In this document: positions 32,321-41,673 of the stretch, piece after piece
Position numbering within the stretch: position 1 is the stretch's first letter
Layout of the letters: every line of letters begins with the position of its first letter
Origin: Ornithodoros turicata
Taxonomy: Eukaryota; Arthropoda; Arachnida; Ixodida; Argasidae
Assembly: GCF_037126465.1 (NCBI RefSeq)
Contig: NC_088201.1
Location: forward strand, 141,796,376-141,860,375
Direction: 5' to 3'
Length of the DNA stretch: 64,000 nt
The notes under the pieces: generated by a model
What the model was told of the DNA's origin: nothing
Databases searched by the model: none
Seen by the model: the letters and a program-made list of their open reading frames with translations, nothing else
Position numbers and translations under genes: made by a program

Positions 32321-34588
32321 CTGCCCCAACTTCAACGTGATCATGATGGTGAATTGGACGGTGCGGCCTCTTCCGTCCAACAACGTGTAACTGTATCACA
32401 AAACGTTGTGAACTTGTCATCCCGCACCCTCACCGACTCAGAATTCTCACTTCTGAATCGGGGTCTGTCATTCTGCCCCAACAACGCTAAACTAAATGAA
32501 TATCAACTCCATCTTGATTTGGACAATTTCGCAAGACGTATGCGCCTAAAAGAATATTTTTTCGACAAACCTAACTCCAATCCGAATCCCTTTAAACCAA
32601 CTTCTGATTTCACACCCGATGCCAACCGCGACAAAGCCCTGGATATGTACATCAAGGCTGTTCAAAGGGATGTACTTGACGCATACAACAATCCATCTAA
32701 CCGCAAAACTAAACCAAATTTAACAGCAGCTGAGCAGCGCAGCCTCTCCGACTTACAGAACTGTGGCGATATCATTATCAAAAGGGCAGACAAGGGAGGG
32801 GCAATCGTAGTGATGGACAAACAGGACTACCTTAACGAGGGGTTCCGACAACTGGGCTGTAACACGTTCTATGAGCCGCTTGACAGTGATCCAACAGATA
32901 AGATAGCTGCCGAAATCACCAAAACCCTAAAATCCCTAAAAGCGCGTGAAATAATCGACTCCTGCCTATATGAATTTCTAGCCCCCCAAAACCCTAAACC
33001 AGGCAGGTTCTACATGTTACCGAAAATCCATAAACCAGGAAACCCAGGGCGACCTATAGTTTCCTCAATCGGCACCGCCACGGAGAAAATTTCTAGCTTC
33101 GTTGACCACCTCCTCAAAGATATACCTCCCCGATTACCCTCATATATTAAGGACACCAACCATTTCCTCGAAATACTTAGCAAATGTGAACCACCCAATG
33201 CAAGCTTGCTTGTAACGCTAGACGTTACCTCCCTTTACACTAACATCCCACATGAGGATGGCGTGCTAGCAGCGAAGGCGGCGTATCTGAAGTACTCCGA
33301 TCGCGCGGTTGACCCATCTGTATTACCAACTCTACTCAACTTGATCCTCAAAAATAATAACTTCGAATTTGACGGCCGCCACTATCTACAAATAAATGGC
33401 ACAGCTATGGGAACCAAGATGGCACCAACATACGCAAATATTTTCATGGGTGCACTAGAGGAAAAATTTCTAGCCGTGCGCGACAAAAAACCTAGTCTAT
33501 ACAAACGCTTCTTGGACGACATATTCATGGTTTGGCCACACTCCGAAGAAGATCTCACAGGATTCATTCGCGATTTCAACCTGGTACACCCCGCCATGAA
33601 GTTCACCCACTCCTTCTCGGCAACGACTGTTAATTTCCTAGATGTAAAAGTAACCTTAACCGAGAAGGGCTTTTCCACTGACCTGTACCGAAAGCCAACT
33701 GATGCTCAGCAGTACCTTTCCTTTAACAGTTGCCACCCGCGCCATACTAAACTCGCCATTCCTTATAGCCAGGCACTCCGATACAGGAGGATCTGCTCGG
33801 ACGACGATGTTCTGAACAAAAACCTCGCGGAATTAGAGCAGACCTTCGTTAATCGTAATTTTCCACCCAGTCTAGTAAGAGACGCCCTGTCCAAAGCACG
33901 ACAAACAGACCGGAGGAACTTATTCGGTAAACGCAACGACGAACCCAAGGGCGACCGCGTAAACCTTGTTCTTACCTTTGGTGCAGGCGCGGGTAATATT
34001 AACAGTATCCTCCACCGCCACCATAGCATCCTTCTGCAATCTGAACGGACACGACAAATATTTGCCGAGAAGCCACGAGTTACCTACAGACGTGCCCGCA
34101 ACCTCCAAGATAGACTAGTCAACTCCAAAGTTCCCAAACCATTAACACCTACAGCGGGATGCCATCCATGCAATGGTAAAAGATGCCAAATATGCAAATC
34201 AATGCAAAGCACGGCAGCGGTCAAGAGTACAAACTCCGACTTCTCCCTTAAAATCAATGGCGACTTTGACTGTAACTCCAGTAACATTATTTATATCATT
34301 CAATGTACAACATGCTCCGCGCAATATGTAGGTCAAAGTAAAAATTCATTCAGGATTCGATTCAATAACCACCGATCAGATGTTTCGAAAAAAGGTAGCC
34401 TCCCGGTTTCTCGCCATTTTAGTCGACCCGGCCATTCCATTAATAACGTCGCACTTTTTATTTTAGAGTCAAATTTCACATCCGATCGCTGCAGAGAGCA
34501 ACGCGAATCGTACTTGATCTACAAATTCCAATCTCTAATAAATGAGGATAAAGGAGTGCTATCAACTGTAAGAAGCATATCCGGATAA
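32321..34588 (+). pseudogene. PLE family 3 N-terminal/RT/GIY-YIG region, 3' of transposon A
   Basis: About 755 residues of PLE follow the transposon in an open frame. Order: NLSSRTLTDSEFSLL, LDLDNFARRMRLKEYF, ADKGGAIVVMDKQDYLNEG, LPKIHKPGNPGRPIVSS, motif A LDVTSLYTNIPH, motif B GTAMGTKMAPTYAN, catalytic FLDDIFMVW, KPTDAQQYLSFNSCHPRHT, linker CHPCNGKRCQICK, IIYIIQC / AQYVGQS, FRIRFNNH, INED. No internal stop or shift is seen. Apart from the insertion and the missing 5' end, this is the best-preserved PLE here. Confidence 0.9.
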
Positions 34589-34856
34589 CTTTTTTTCTGT
34601 ATGTCCTCGGAGTGCCCGCTGCCTCTTTTCTTCTTTTCTTTACAGTTGGACACAATGACTCTAAGAACACCCCGGACAACAGGTTTTCAACGAGCGCGAC
34701 CCAAGACTCTGACACGTAATCTCCCCGGCCGATGACCCAGGAACCTTCCGGAATCTTCCAGAACATGACTCACTGACGACTGCCTCGCAGTGGAATTGTA
34801 CCAACTGTGACGACACTTTTGTAACCTTTTAAAAGACCTTGTACATAGATTTTCGT

Positions 34857-34897
34857 CTCAGTCCCGAAGAAGGCGGAGCTTCCGCCGAAACGTAGAC
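34857..34897 (+). ncRNA. PLE family 3 hammerhead-like motif
   Basis: AGTC / GACT stem I, CCGAAGA core (C for U4), extra A, GGCGGA-GCT-TCCGCC hairpin, GAAACGTA. Mirror copy on - at 24512-24548. Confidence 0.5.
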
Positions 34898-34982
34898 TTC
34901 CCCAGACCCTTAGTTTAAATGCCAGCTTAATAAATAACTTCCCCTACTCCCTACTTCAGTCTCTGGTGTCTCTTCTCCCCTA

Positions 34983-34984
<2 letters not shown>

Positions 34985-35012
<28 letters not shown>
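34985..35012. repeat. (TA)n tract, PLE 3 / mariner border
   Basis: TA run ending in the TA duplication of the mariner. Confidence 0.95.
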
Positions 35013-35013
<1 letters not shown>

Positions 35014-35932
35014 GAGGGGCGTTCAAGTCATATCGGGACTTTTCATTTATCGCAAAAGTAAAATGAACTTACAGGCGAGAAATTAGTTTTATTTTTCTGT
35101 GTAATCTCCAGCTGGCACTAATGCACTTGTCCCAGCGTTTGACGAGGGCTTGGATGTCATCAGCGTAGAAATCCTTACCGACGCGTAGCAGCCATGATCG
35201 GACCGCATTCTCGACCTCGTCGTCGCAGCTGAAGTGGCGGCCCCTAAGGTACGCCTTCAGTGGCCCGAAGAGATGGAAATCGCTGGGGGCGAGGTCTGGA
35301 CTGTAAGGGGGATGTGGCAGCAACTCCCAGCGAAGTTCCTGTAAGGTGCGTGTCGTGAGATGCGCGGTATGCGGGCGTGCATTGTCCTGTAGGAGGAGGA
35401 CTCCTTTGGTGATGAGGCCCGGTTTTCCGAAACTGGAGGTGTTCATGAATGATAGTGTCCAACGTTCCCACAGAAAAGTCCGTCTTTCGAGCCAGTTCGA
35501 GACATGTTATTCGTTCGTCCTTGAGGATCAGGCGCTCCACAAGTTAGACGTTCTCAGGAACTGACACTGGGCTCAGAGCCGCCCCGGCCGGGATCGTCCT
35601 GCACTGATGTACGACCGTCTCGGAACCGTTTGCATCGCTCAAACGCTTTGCTGCGGCTAAGTGTACCATGGCCATACTGAGCCTGAAGTCTTCTGTGAAT
35701 TTCAGATGATTTACGCCTTCATTCACGAGAAACTGTATGACAATTCGCTGTTCGATGTGCGCGCTCACCTCCTTGTCGGCCATCTTGTCTAGCACGTACC
35801 TTCTGTTTTGCACAAACTTTGGACCACTACGTGGTGAACGCGTGTGAAAATGATGAAAAAGAAGTAGCGGGAGCCATTTGTACACTCAGGAGAAGGAGAC
35901 AGAAAGTCACGGTTTGACTTGAACGCCCCTCG
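35013..35932 (-). mobile_element. Mariner element, internally deleted
   Basis: TIRs CGAGGGGCGTTCAAGTCA at both ends, TA on both sides, 920 bp against about 1.3 kb for intact mariners. It sits in a TA tract, splitting it into 34985-35012 and 35933-35952. Confidence 0.9.
35069..35811 (-). pseudogene. Mariner transposase (D34D), deleted and frameshifted
   Basis: The N-terminal part on - starts MADKEVSAHIEQRIVIQFLV (about 35790), the helix-turn-helix region; VVHQCRT..GAALSP and LVERLILKDERIT follow in another frame. The C-terminal part carries the second catalytic Asp in LLQDNARPHTA and, 34 residues on, the third in YSPDLAPSDFHLF. The segment with the first catalytic Asp is deleted after LQFRKTG. 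The protein cannot be active. Confidence 0.85.
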
Positions 35933-35952
35933 TATATATATATATATATATA
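35933..35952. repeat. (TA)n tract, mariner / PLE 4 border
   Basis: Remainder of the TA run on the other side of the mariner. Confidence 0.9.
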
Positions 35953-36760
35953 AGTTGAAATAAACGAATGCGGTTGACCACGAAAAATAAAGGTATTCAA
36001 TAAAGATCAGAAGTGGAGACGGTGCTTCTACAGGATAAGGAATAAAAGGGGGACTTTATTAAAAACTAAGAGGGGGTATTCGACGTTTCGACAGCAGCGC
36101 TGTCTTCAACAGGAATGGGATACTATGGTGACGCAAGACAATTGCAAAGAATGAGAGGGGAATATGTACAAGGAGAGAGGGCAGCACACGTGCTTTGTCA
36201 AACAAAGGTAAAGGGGTACAATGAATCATAGGCAGTCAAGTTCTTCGCCGGAGGGCAATGATTTCCTGGGGTGACCAACCGGGGAGTCTGAAAGAGATAC
36301 AAAAGAGTGTATGTATTCTGAGAGAATTAGGAATTTAGGTTGCGAACTGTTGAGAGGACGCCGGGGTCCTCGTTGATCTGGCTTTTAAATTTGTAGATCA
36401 GGAACGATTCTCTTTGTTCTCTAAGGCGTTGGGATGGAAAACCCGATTGCAGAACGAAAATGGCTATGTCGTTAATTGAGTGGCCGGGTTTACTAAAATG
36501 TCGAGACACTGGCAGATTAGGTTTCTTTGATACGTCGGACCTGTGGTTGTTGAATCGGATTCGGAAGGATGTAGCTGTTTGACCGATATATTGGGCCTCG
36601 CACTCATAACATTGAAGGAGATAAAGGACGTTAGAAGAGTTGCAGTTAAATAGACCATTAATTTTTGTGCGATAGTTAGAATTTGTGCTTTCTACTCTGG
36701 TAGCAGTTTGCATTAATTTACAGATCTGGCATCTGCGTCCGTTGCATGGTTGACACTATG
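35953..36760 (-). mobile_element. PLE family 4, left copy (reverse), strongly 5'-truncated
   Basis: Mirror of 36860-37627. It contains only the endonuclease (36757-36327 on -), UTR and hammerhead-like motif (36079-36115). A strip at 35953-35990 with TTGAAATAAA lies between the mirror region and the TA tract. Confidence 0.85.
36327..36757 (-). pseudogene. PLE GIY-YIG endonuclease (left copy, family 4)
   Basis: On -: CNGRRCQICK, VLYLLQC, AQYIGQT, FRIRFNNH, INED. Nearly identical to the right copy (YECE versus NECK near the linker of the GIY-YIG halves). No RT. Confidence 0.8.
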
Positions 36761-37629
36761 GCTACATGGTTGGCACTAAACGGCACTATGCAATCCTCAC
36801 CCAATCTGATCGCATGAGTCAGGTGTTTCCGGAACCACCCCGCGTTACTTATCGTCGAGCAAGGAACATCCAAGACAGACTTGTGAACGCCAAGTTAAAC
36901 AAGTCCGTGGAACACAACGGTTGTCAACCATGCAACGGACGCAGATGCCAGATCTGTAAATTAATGCAAACTGCTACCAGAGTAGAAAGCACAAATTCTA
37001 ACTATCGCACAAAAATTAATGGTCTATTTAACTGCAACTCTTCTAACGTCCTTTATCTCCTTCAATGTAATGAGTGCAAGGCCCAATATATCGGTCAAAC
37101 AGCTACATCCTTCCGAATCCGATTCAACAACCACAGGTCCGACGTATCAAAGAAACCTAATCTGCCAGTGTCTCGACATTTTAGTAAACCCGGCCACTCA
37201 ATTAACGACATAGCCATTTTCGTTCTGCAATCGGGTTTTCCATCCCAACGCCTTAGAGAACAAAGAGAATCGTTCCTGATCTACAAATTTAAAAGCCAGA
37301 TCAACGAGGACCCCGGCGTCCTCTCAACAGTTCGCAACCTAAATTCCTAATTCTCTCAGAATACATACACTCTTTTGTGTATGAACTTGACTGCCTATGA
37401 TTCATTGTACCCCTTTACCTTTGTTTGACAAAGCACGTGTGCTGCCCTCTCTCCTTGTACATATTCCCCTCTCATTCTTTGCAATTGTCTTGCGTCACCA
37501 TAGTATCCCATTCCTGTTGAAGACAGCGCTGCTGTCGAAACGTCGAATACCCCCTCTTAGTTTTTAATAAAGTCCCCCTTTTATTCCTTATCCTGTAGAA
37601 GCACCGTCTCCACTTCTGATCTTTATTGA
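36761..37629 (+). mobile_element. PLE family 4, right copy, strongly 5'-truncated
   Basis: Starts after the RT. The endonuclease is intact. The UTR lacks about 65 bp present in the left copy (the pyrimidine-AG segment at 36240-36305). The hammerhead-like motif is at 37507-37550: ATTC / GAAT stem I, CTGTTGA core, GACAGC-GCT-GCTGTC hairpin, GAAACGTC. Confidence 0.85.
36766..37350 (+). pseudogene. PLE GIY-YIG endonuclease (right copy, family 4)
   Basis: 194 residues, open. HYAILTQSDRMSQVFPEPPRV and YRRARN precede the Cys linker CQPCNGRRCQICK. The endonuclease follows with VLYLLQC, AQYIGQT, FRIRFNNH, HFSKPGHSIND and a final INEDPGVLSTV. As an isolated endonuclease with no RT it is a relic, though it has no disabling mutation that I can see. 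Confidence 0.8.
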
Positions 37630-37644
37630 ATATATATATATATA
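37630..37644. repeat. (TA)n tract between PLE 4 and the palindrome
   Basis: Short TA run; its last TATA is mirrored at the far end of the palindrome. Confidence 0.9.
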
Positions 37645-37924
37645 GTTGAAATAAATGGGAGACAGAAGACGAAAGTAGGGGAAGTAACAAAAAAGGGGTT
37701 TATTAAAACTTAAAAATCATAAAAGTTAGGGAGGATGTCTACGTTACGGCGGAAGCTCCGCCTTCTTCGGGACAAAAGAGCTAAATGTTTTGTCCCGAAG
37801 AAGGCGGAGCTTCCGCCGTAACGTAGACATCCTCCCTAACTTTTATGATTTTTAAGTTTTAATAAACCCCTTTTTTGTTACTTCCCCTACTTTCGTCTTC
37901 TGTCTCCCATTTATTTCAACTATA
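37641..37924. repeat. Perfect 284-bp palindrome of two PLE tails
   Basis: Arms 37641-37777 and 37788-37924 are identical inverted copies as far as I can read, with a 10-nt spacer GAGCTAAATG. Each arm is a PLE-type 3' end: GTCCCGAAGAAGGCGGAGC, a GGCGGA/TCCGCC hairpin, GTAACGTAGAC, then a UTR with AATAAA. No coding sequence remains. It is the minimal form of the head-to-head pairs to its left. Confidence 0.9.
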
Positions 37925-38162
37925 ATTACGTAGTCGTCCGATCCAACTTTTCAAGATATAACTCAAACGTCGCCATGCCAGTACGGGACAGCTGTTTCGG
38001 CCTTGTTGGGCCTCATCAACAGTACGCAGGCAGGCAACGTTTGAGTGGATGGCGTCAGAAGGTCACGTAACACGTGATTCCTCCCGTCAGGGTGAGATAA
38101 CTCACTCACTGAAAGCCCAGTGCAAAGCCAGTGAAGTGTAAAAGGAAAAAAATTGCCAGAGC
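37925..38162 (-). repeat. Single retrozyme-like monomer
   Basis: About 238 bp between two TA tracts. On - it carries a hammerhead. Its left-hand sequence on + (CAGTGCAAAGCCAGTGAAG, then an A-rich run and GCCA) resembles the same part of the 289-bp array unit (CAGTGCAAGCCAGTGAATT), suggesting a related family. Confidence 0.65.
37971..38046 (-). ncRNA. Hammerhead ribozyme fold in the monomer
   Basis: On -: long stem I (CTCAAACGT...GCC paired with GGC...ACGTTTGAG), core TTGATGA at 38019-38013 (U for C3), stem II GGCC/GGCC with loop CAACAA, GAAA, palindromic CAGCTG as stem III, TC, with cleavage predicted after 37987. Confidence 0.65.
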
Positions 38163-38181
38163 TATATATATATATATATAT
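38163..38181. repeat. (TA)n tract, right border of the chain
   Basis: Last TA run of the 11.9-38.2 kb chain. Confidence 0.9.
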
Positions 38182-39274
38182 TTCGGATAAATTTTCAAAT
38201 CACGCAGGCCTGCATCGTAGAAGGACAGCTACCATCCGTTGTTCTTGCCGGTTATTGACGACTGGCTATTTTGTATCACTGTAATGATGTGAGGTAAAAT
38301 GAAAGTAAACACCAGGCACCGATAACGCGTAATCTAATTTTTGCGGTTCATGTGGGTAAGCCCTCTGCAGGCTCTTGTATGATCAGACGTCCAAAAATGA
38401 ACATACAATATCTGCATACTGGAGGGTGACAACTGGCGTTGTGTTCCTTGGATTACGCTTGATTTGAATATTGAGGTAATTCGTGGCTTTACATCGGGTG
38501 ATAACTAAGATCATGAGTGACGCCACGGAGGACTAATTTTCATCAGCTTCTTTAACGTGTGCAGAAAACTCGGCGCACGCCAATAGATTTTGGAAGTTCA
38601 TCGCCACAGCGGGGAAGGGGTGAGCTAAAGTTCGATGGATTAGTACAAATTTATCTGTACAGAAGGTTGGCGTACTAGAATGACACGAACAACAGGATGT
38701 GCAGAATTACCCCAAATATGTCAAAGCACTGCGATATGCGGTTAAATAGAACATTTCTACTTCTCATCAAGGCGGATACAAGTGAGCAGAGGCGTAGCCA
38801 GGCCTGCGGCTTCGGGGCTTCAACTCCCCCCAGAATCGGGAAAGAGGTTAAGTCCATCTCTCATGTAGTGTGAGAACCGCTTCCATTTTTTAAGTTTTTC
38901 TGACTGCAAGAGGGCATGCTGATCCTGTAAAAGTCTGACTGAATAATGCTAGGCAACCTGCCCGATCACCGTGCACGAAAATGGGGTGACCCCCCCCCCA
39001 CACACACACACACACAACATAGATCGGTGGGGGGATCGGTGGGAGTGGCGACAGCCAAATTGCCCTCACCGTCGGACGAACTTGTGCAAGACACACGGTA
39101 TTTACAGTTGTGGAGGGGGACGTGTCTAAGGTTCCTTACCCTGCCAAAAGGCTGCTGGCATCCACGACCGAGTTCGACCAGGACACCGTAGCGGGCGGAA
39201 TACCAGCAAATGATGATCACGCACGCCACTAATTTTCGGAACACTTCAAACACGTACAGTGCATATATACTCAC
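38182..39274. other. Unassigned region; (CA)n at 38997-39016
   Basis: No supported gene. It should contain intron of the secreted-peptide gene starting at 39317 on -. A cysteine-containing open stretch at about 39000-39200 on - could not be joined in phase to exon 1. Confidence 0.35.
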
Positions 39275-39317
39275 ATGAAAGGACGAAGATCAACAGGATA
39301 ACGAAAGCAACCTTCAT
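39275..39317 (-). CDS. Signal-peptide first exon of a secreted protein (partial gene)
   Basis: On -, ATG at 39317-39315 opens 14 codons encoding a short charged start and a hydrophobic core (Met-Lys-Val then AFVILLIFVLS), followed by one base and a consensus donor T|GTGAGT. Length is 43 nt and the intron is phase 1, as in the exon at 53299-53341. A TATA box lies about 55 bp upstream of the ATG. Later exons were not found, so the family is unknown. Small secreted proteins with this layout are common in ticks (inference). Confidence 0.65.
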
Positions 39318-39367
39318 TGTTCGGGATGTTCTTCACTGGCTGAACCTTCAGTAAGAAATTAGCCCAC

Positions 39368-39374
39368 TTTTATA
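39368..39374 (-). promoter_or_regulatory. TATA box of the 39317 gene
   Basis: TATAAAA on -, in context CGTATAAAAGTGGG. Predicted start site about 25-30 nt downstream leaves a 5' leader of about 30 nt before the ATG. Confidence 0.6.
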
Positions 39375-39546
39375 CGTGCACTAACACTATCGAAGTTCTG
39401 GTACTTACAATAGCAAAGACGACGAGGGTGAAACGGAGACTTAATGGGAAAGTCCAACTTTCAACCTTTAATGGGACATAATAAAGGTCCATCATATGAC
39501 ATAGTATAGTCCATCACCAAACAACATACAGAATTACAACAGCGGC

Positions 39547-39594
39547 TACTCCCCATTCATCATCCCCAAATAAAGTTGTTGTTATTGTTGTTGT
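39547..39594 (+). mobile_element. 48-bp LINE tail insertion with target duplication
   Basis: Only the extreme 3' end of an I-like LINE (ATCATCCCCAAATAAAG and TTG repeats) is present, flanked by the exact 11-bp duplication ACAACAGCGGC at 39536-39546 and 39595-39605. Confidence 0.85.
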
Positions 39595-39617
39595 ACAACA
39601 GCGGCCCTGGCGGGAAC

Positions 39618-39793
39618 TAGAGAGAAGCAAAGTCACTGGATTGGGGAAAGTAACGCCATCCTTTCCCGCCTCGACCTTTGGACAAGAATGGTAGCCACAG
39701 CAGTTGTTGGCATGCTGCGGCAGCCATTGCTCCTCAAAGGTTGCGGTGGCAAAGATGAGAGGATGGCAGTACTTTCTCCAATCCAGTGACTTT
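39618..39793. repeat. Short hairpin element
   Basis: AAAGTCACTGGATTGG at the left is inverted at the right end; arms of about 85 bp pair imperfectly across the whole 176 bp. No known family recognised. Confidence 0.6.
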
Positions 39794-40477
39794 CGAGAGC
39801 GGGAAGGAGATTACTTAACCGAGACAAACGCTCTTATCTACGAATCATTTTTGCTTGTGTGATAAAATCACCGTGGCTGTACTGATACAGGAGCTTCAAG
39901 AATTATCTATCTGCGAAGCATCTACAACCTGTAGGACCTGACGATCAGCGGATCAAAAAAAAAAAAAAAAAGGCAGTGGTCGATTACAATAGTCTGTAAT
40001 GCGAAATTTGAGCGCAGCTGTTGAGGTTGAGTTATACACCACTGTTTCCTTTTTATTTTCCACACATACTACTTCCTTCAGGTAGCACTCCTATCCCAGT
40101 CCGTGAAGTCGTTGTGAAGTCGTTCTGAGGTCGTTGTTCACATTGGTGATCTACATCCCGGTTATGTCTGTAGCGCGACTCAGTGTCACGCATACCAACT
40201 TTTGCGGATGATTTTTCGCATAAGAGTACACGACTTTTTCATAGGTGCGATTTTGCGGCCGCCACGGTTCGAGTCGCAAGTTTGGAGCCAAGCTCACGGA
40301 ACTGCAATCAAAGATGCGTTCTGGCTTCCCAAGCGTGCCTTCCTTCTTCGCTTACCTCCTCGCGCCCTCTTCACTCTCGCCGTACGCTCCCCCTTCGCTT
40401 TCCTCCTCGTGCTCCCCCGTACCTTCACCCTTCAATTCGCTCTTTGTTCGCTCTGCAGGTTACACCGCCGAAGCCGC
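39794..40477. other. Unassigned region with A17-type run
   Basis: Poly-A run near 39955-39971. C-rich open frames at 40180-40520 overlap in three frames and look like composition artefacts. Confidence 0.35.
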
Positions 40478-40690
40478 TCAACGCTGGGACGGACGCCTGG
40501 AAGGGCTGCACTCTAAGAGAATCTTAGTCGACACATACCCCGGTGAGCAGCCGCATTGCACGGCATGTACAACTAGCTGAGAATCTGTCTCAGTCTTCGT
40601 CGCTTTGTTCTGCTCATGGGACCTTTCATTTAGACAACGGCCCGTCTCTCCTATGTTCCTTTTTCCACAGGAGAGGGGGACCGAATACAC
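40478..40690 (-). pseudogene. PLE GIY-YIG endonuclease fragment (another family)
   Basis: On -: YSVPLSCGKRNIGETGRCLN followed by ERSHEQN matches the start of a GIY-YIG domain (YS-P...GK-YIG-TGR-LN-R--EH), with Asn for the second-motif Tyr. A Cys residue and HAVQCGC follow. Only about 70 residues survive. Confidence 0.7.
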
Positions 40691-41203
40691 AACCCAAACC
40701 TGCCAGGCAATATGTTATAGTCGTACAAGCAAAAATCATTCATAGATAGCAGGTTGCAACTCGGTTGAGTAAACTGGTTGCCACTCTCTAGTTCCCGTCG
40801 GGGCCAATGTTGTAATTTTGTCCATTGTTTGGCTATTGTTTTGCTATGTCCTTGACTCTGCCGCATTAAAGGTTGACAGTTCGACGTTCCCTTTCTCTCT
40901 CCCTGCCACTTTCGTCGTCCTTGCTGTTCTGGTGTACCAGCCGGCCTTGTTCATCTCTTATTTATGTGCTTATTTATATGTAAATCTACTCCAAATCATT
41001 AATTATTATTATTATTTATATGCTTCTGGTACTTAGCCAGCAGGAGGCAGAATTCGTTTACATATCAGTTTCTCGATTTAAAATCACTATGCAGACGGAG
41101 AAATGTCTATCTGGCTGTCAAAGACCATATGAAATTACACATAGCAGAGTATGACTACAAGGCTGTTTTCTGTTCAGTAACAAAGCATAATCTGCAGAAC
41201 GTA
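40691..41203. other. Unassigned region
   Basis: No supported feature apart from an ATT-rich stretch at 41000-41020. Confidence 0.3.
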
Positions 41204-41416
41204 CAGCTTGGGACAAATGTTTACGGAACACCGGGGTGCCGCATTTCTTCATTGGAGCTACACCCCAGTAGCAAACAGGAACAGGCACAGTACTGATAGA
41301 ATATAGAATATTTTGTCATCCATTTCTTATTCGAGTTCTTCGTGATAGCCAGCAGGGGGCCGCTGCGATGTAGAAATACGCCAGTGCCGTGTTCCGTAAA
41401 CTTTTGTGCTAACCTG
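41204..41416. mobile_element. 213-bp Tc1/mariner-like MITE
   Basis: Ends CAGCTTGGGACAAATG and, reversed, CAGGTTAGCACAAAAG, both continuing TTTACGGAACAC; TA on both sides (41202-41203, 41417-41418). No ORF of a transposase. Confidence 0.8.
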
Positions 41417-41673
41417 TACAACCACCCGTATCTTTCGATTGTAAAATATCGAGCGGTGCCCAAGGCCGGAGATGTGTCGAAGCAAAACACCCGTAATCAT
41501 ATAAAAACAAATACTTAGACTATGTTACGTAGACGTCATGAGGGCGGCCCGAACAGGACGCATCCCCGGGGCCCGTAATTCGTCTCGTCGGTCCTCGTTA
41601 TCGTATCGGAAATCATAAATATCCTCGTACCTAACTTAGGCGGGTAGAAAATCCCGCGAACCGGTAAGGAAGA

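Larger units (their letters stand above)
25374..34984 (+). mobile_element. PLE family 3, right copy, interrupted by transposon A
   Basis: The most complete PLE of the window. It has an SGNH-like frame (25374-25723), the PLE N-terminal region (25724-26242), a 6.1-kb insertion, and then the rest of the N-terminal region, RT and endonuclease (32321-34588), the UTR, a hammerhead-like motif (34857-34897) and a TA tract. Confidence 0.85.

Noticed and set aside
31420..32383. Open frames of 212 and 258 codons on - at the right end of transposon A
   Set aside because: They span the 144-bp tandem repeat, overlap each other, have no known domain and are broken in copy B.
39000..39200. Cysteine-containing stretch on - as exon 2 of the 39317 gene
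   Set aside because: No acceptor gives the required phase 1 join without an immediate stop, and the only in-phase choice leaves an intron of under 40 nt.
40183..40580. Three overlapping open frames of 100-115 codons
   Set aside because: All three + frames are open because of C-rich, stop-poor composition; no domain recognised.
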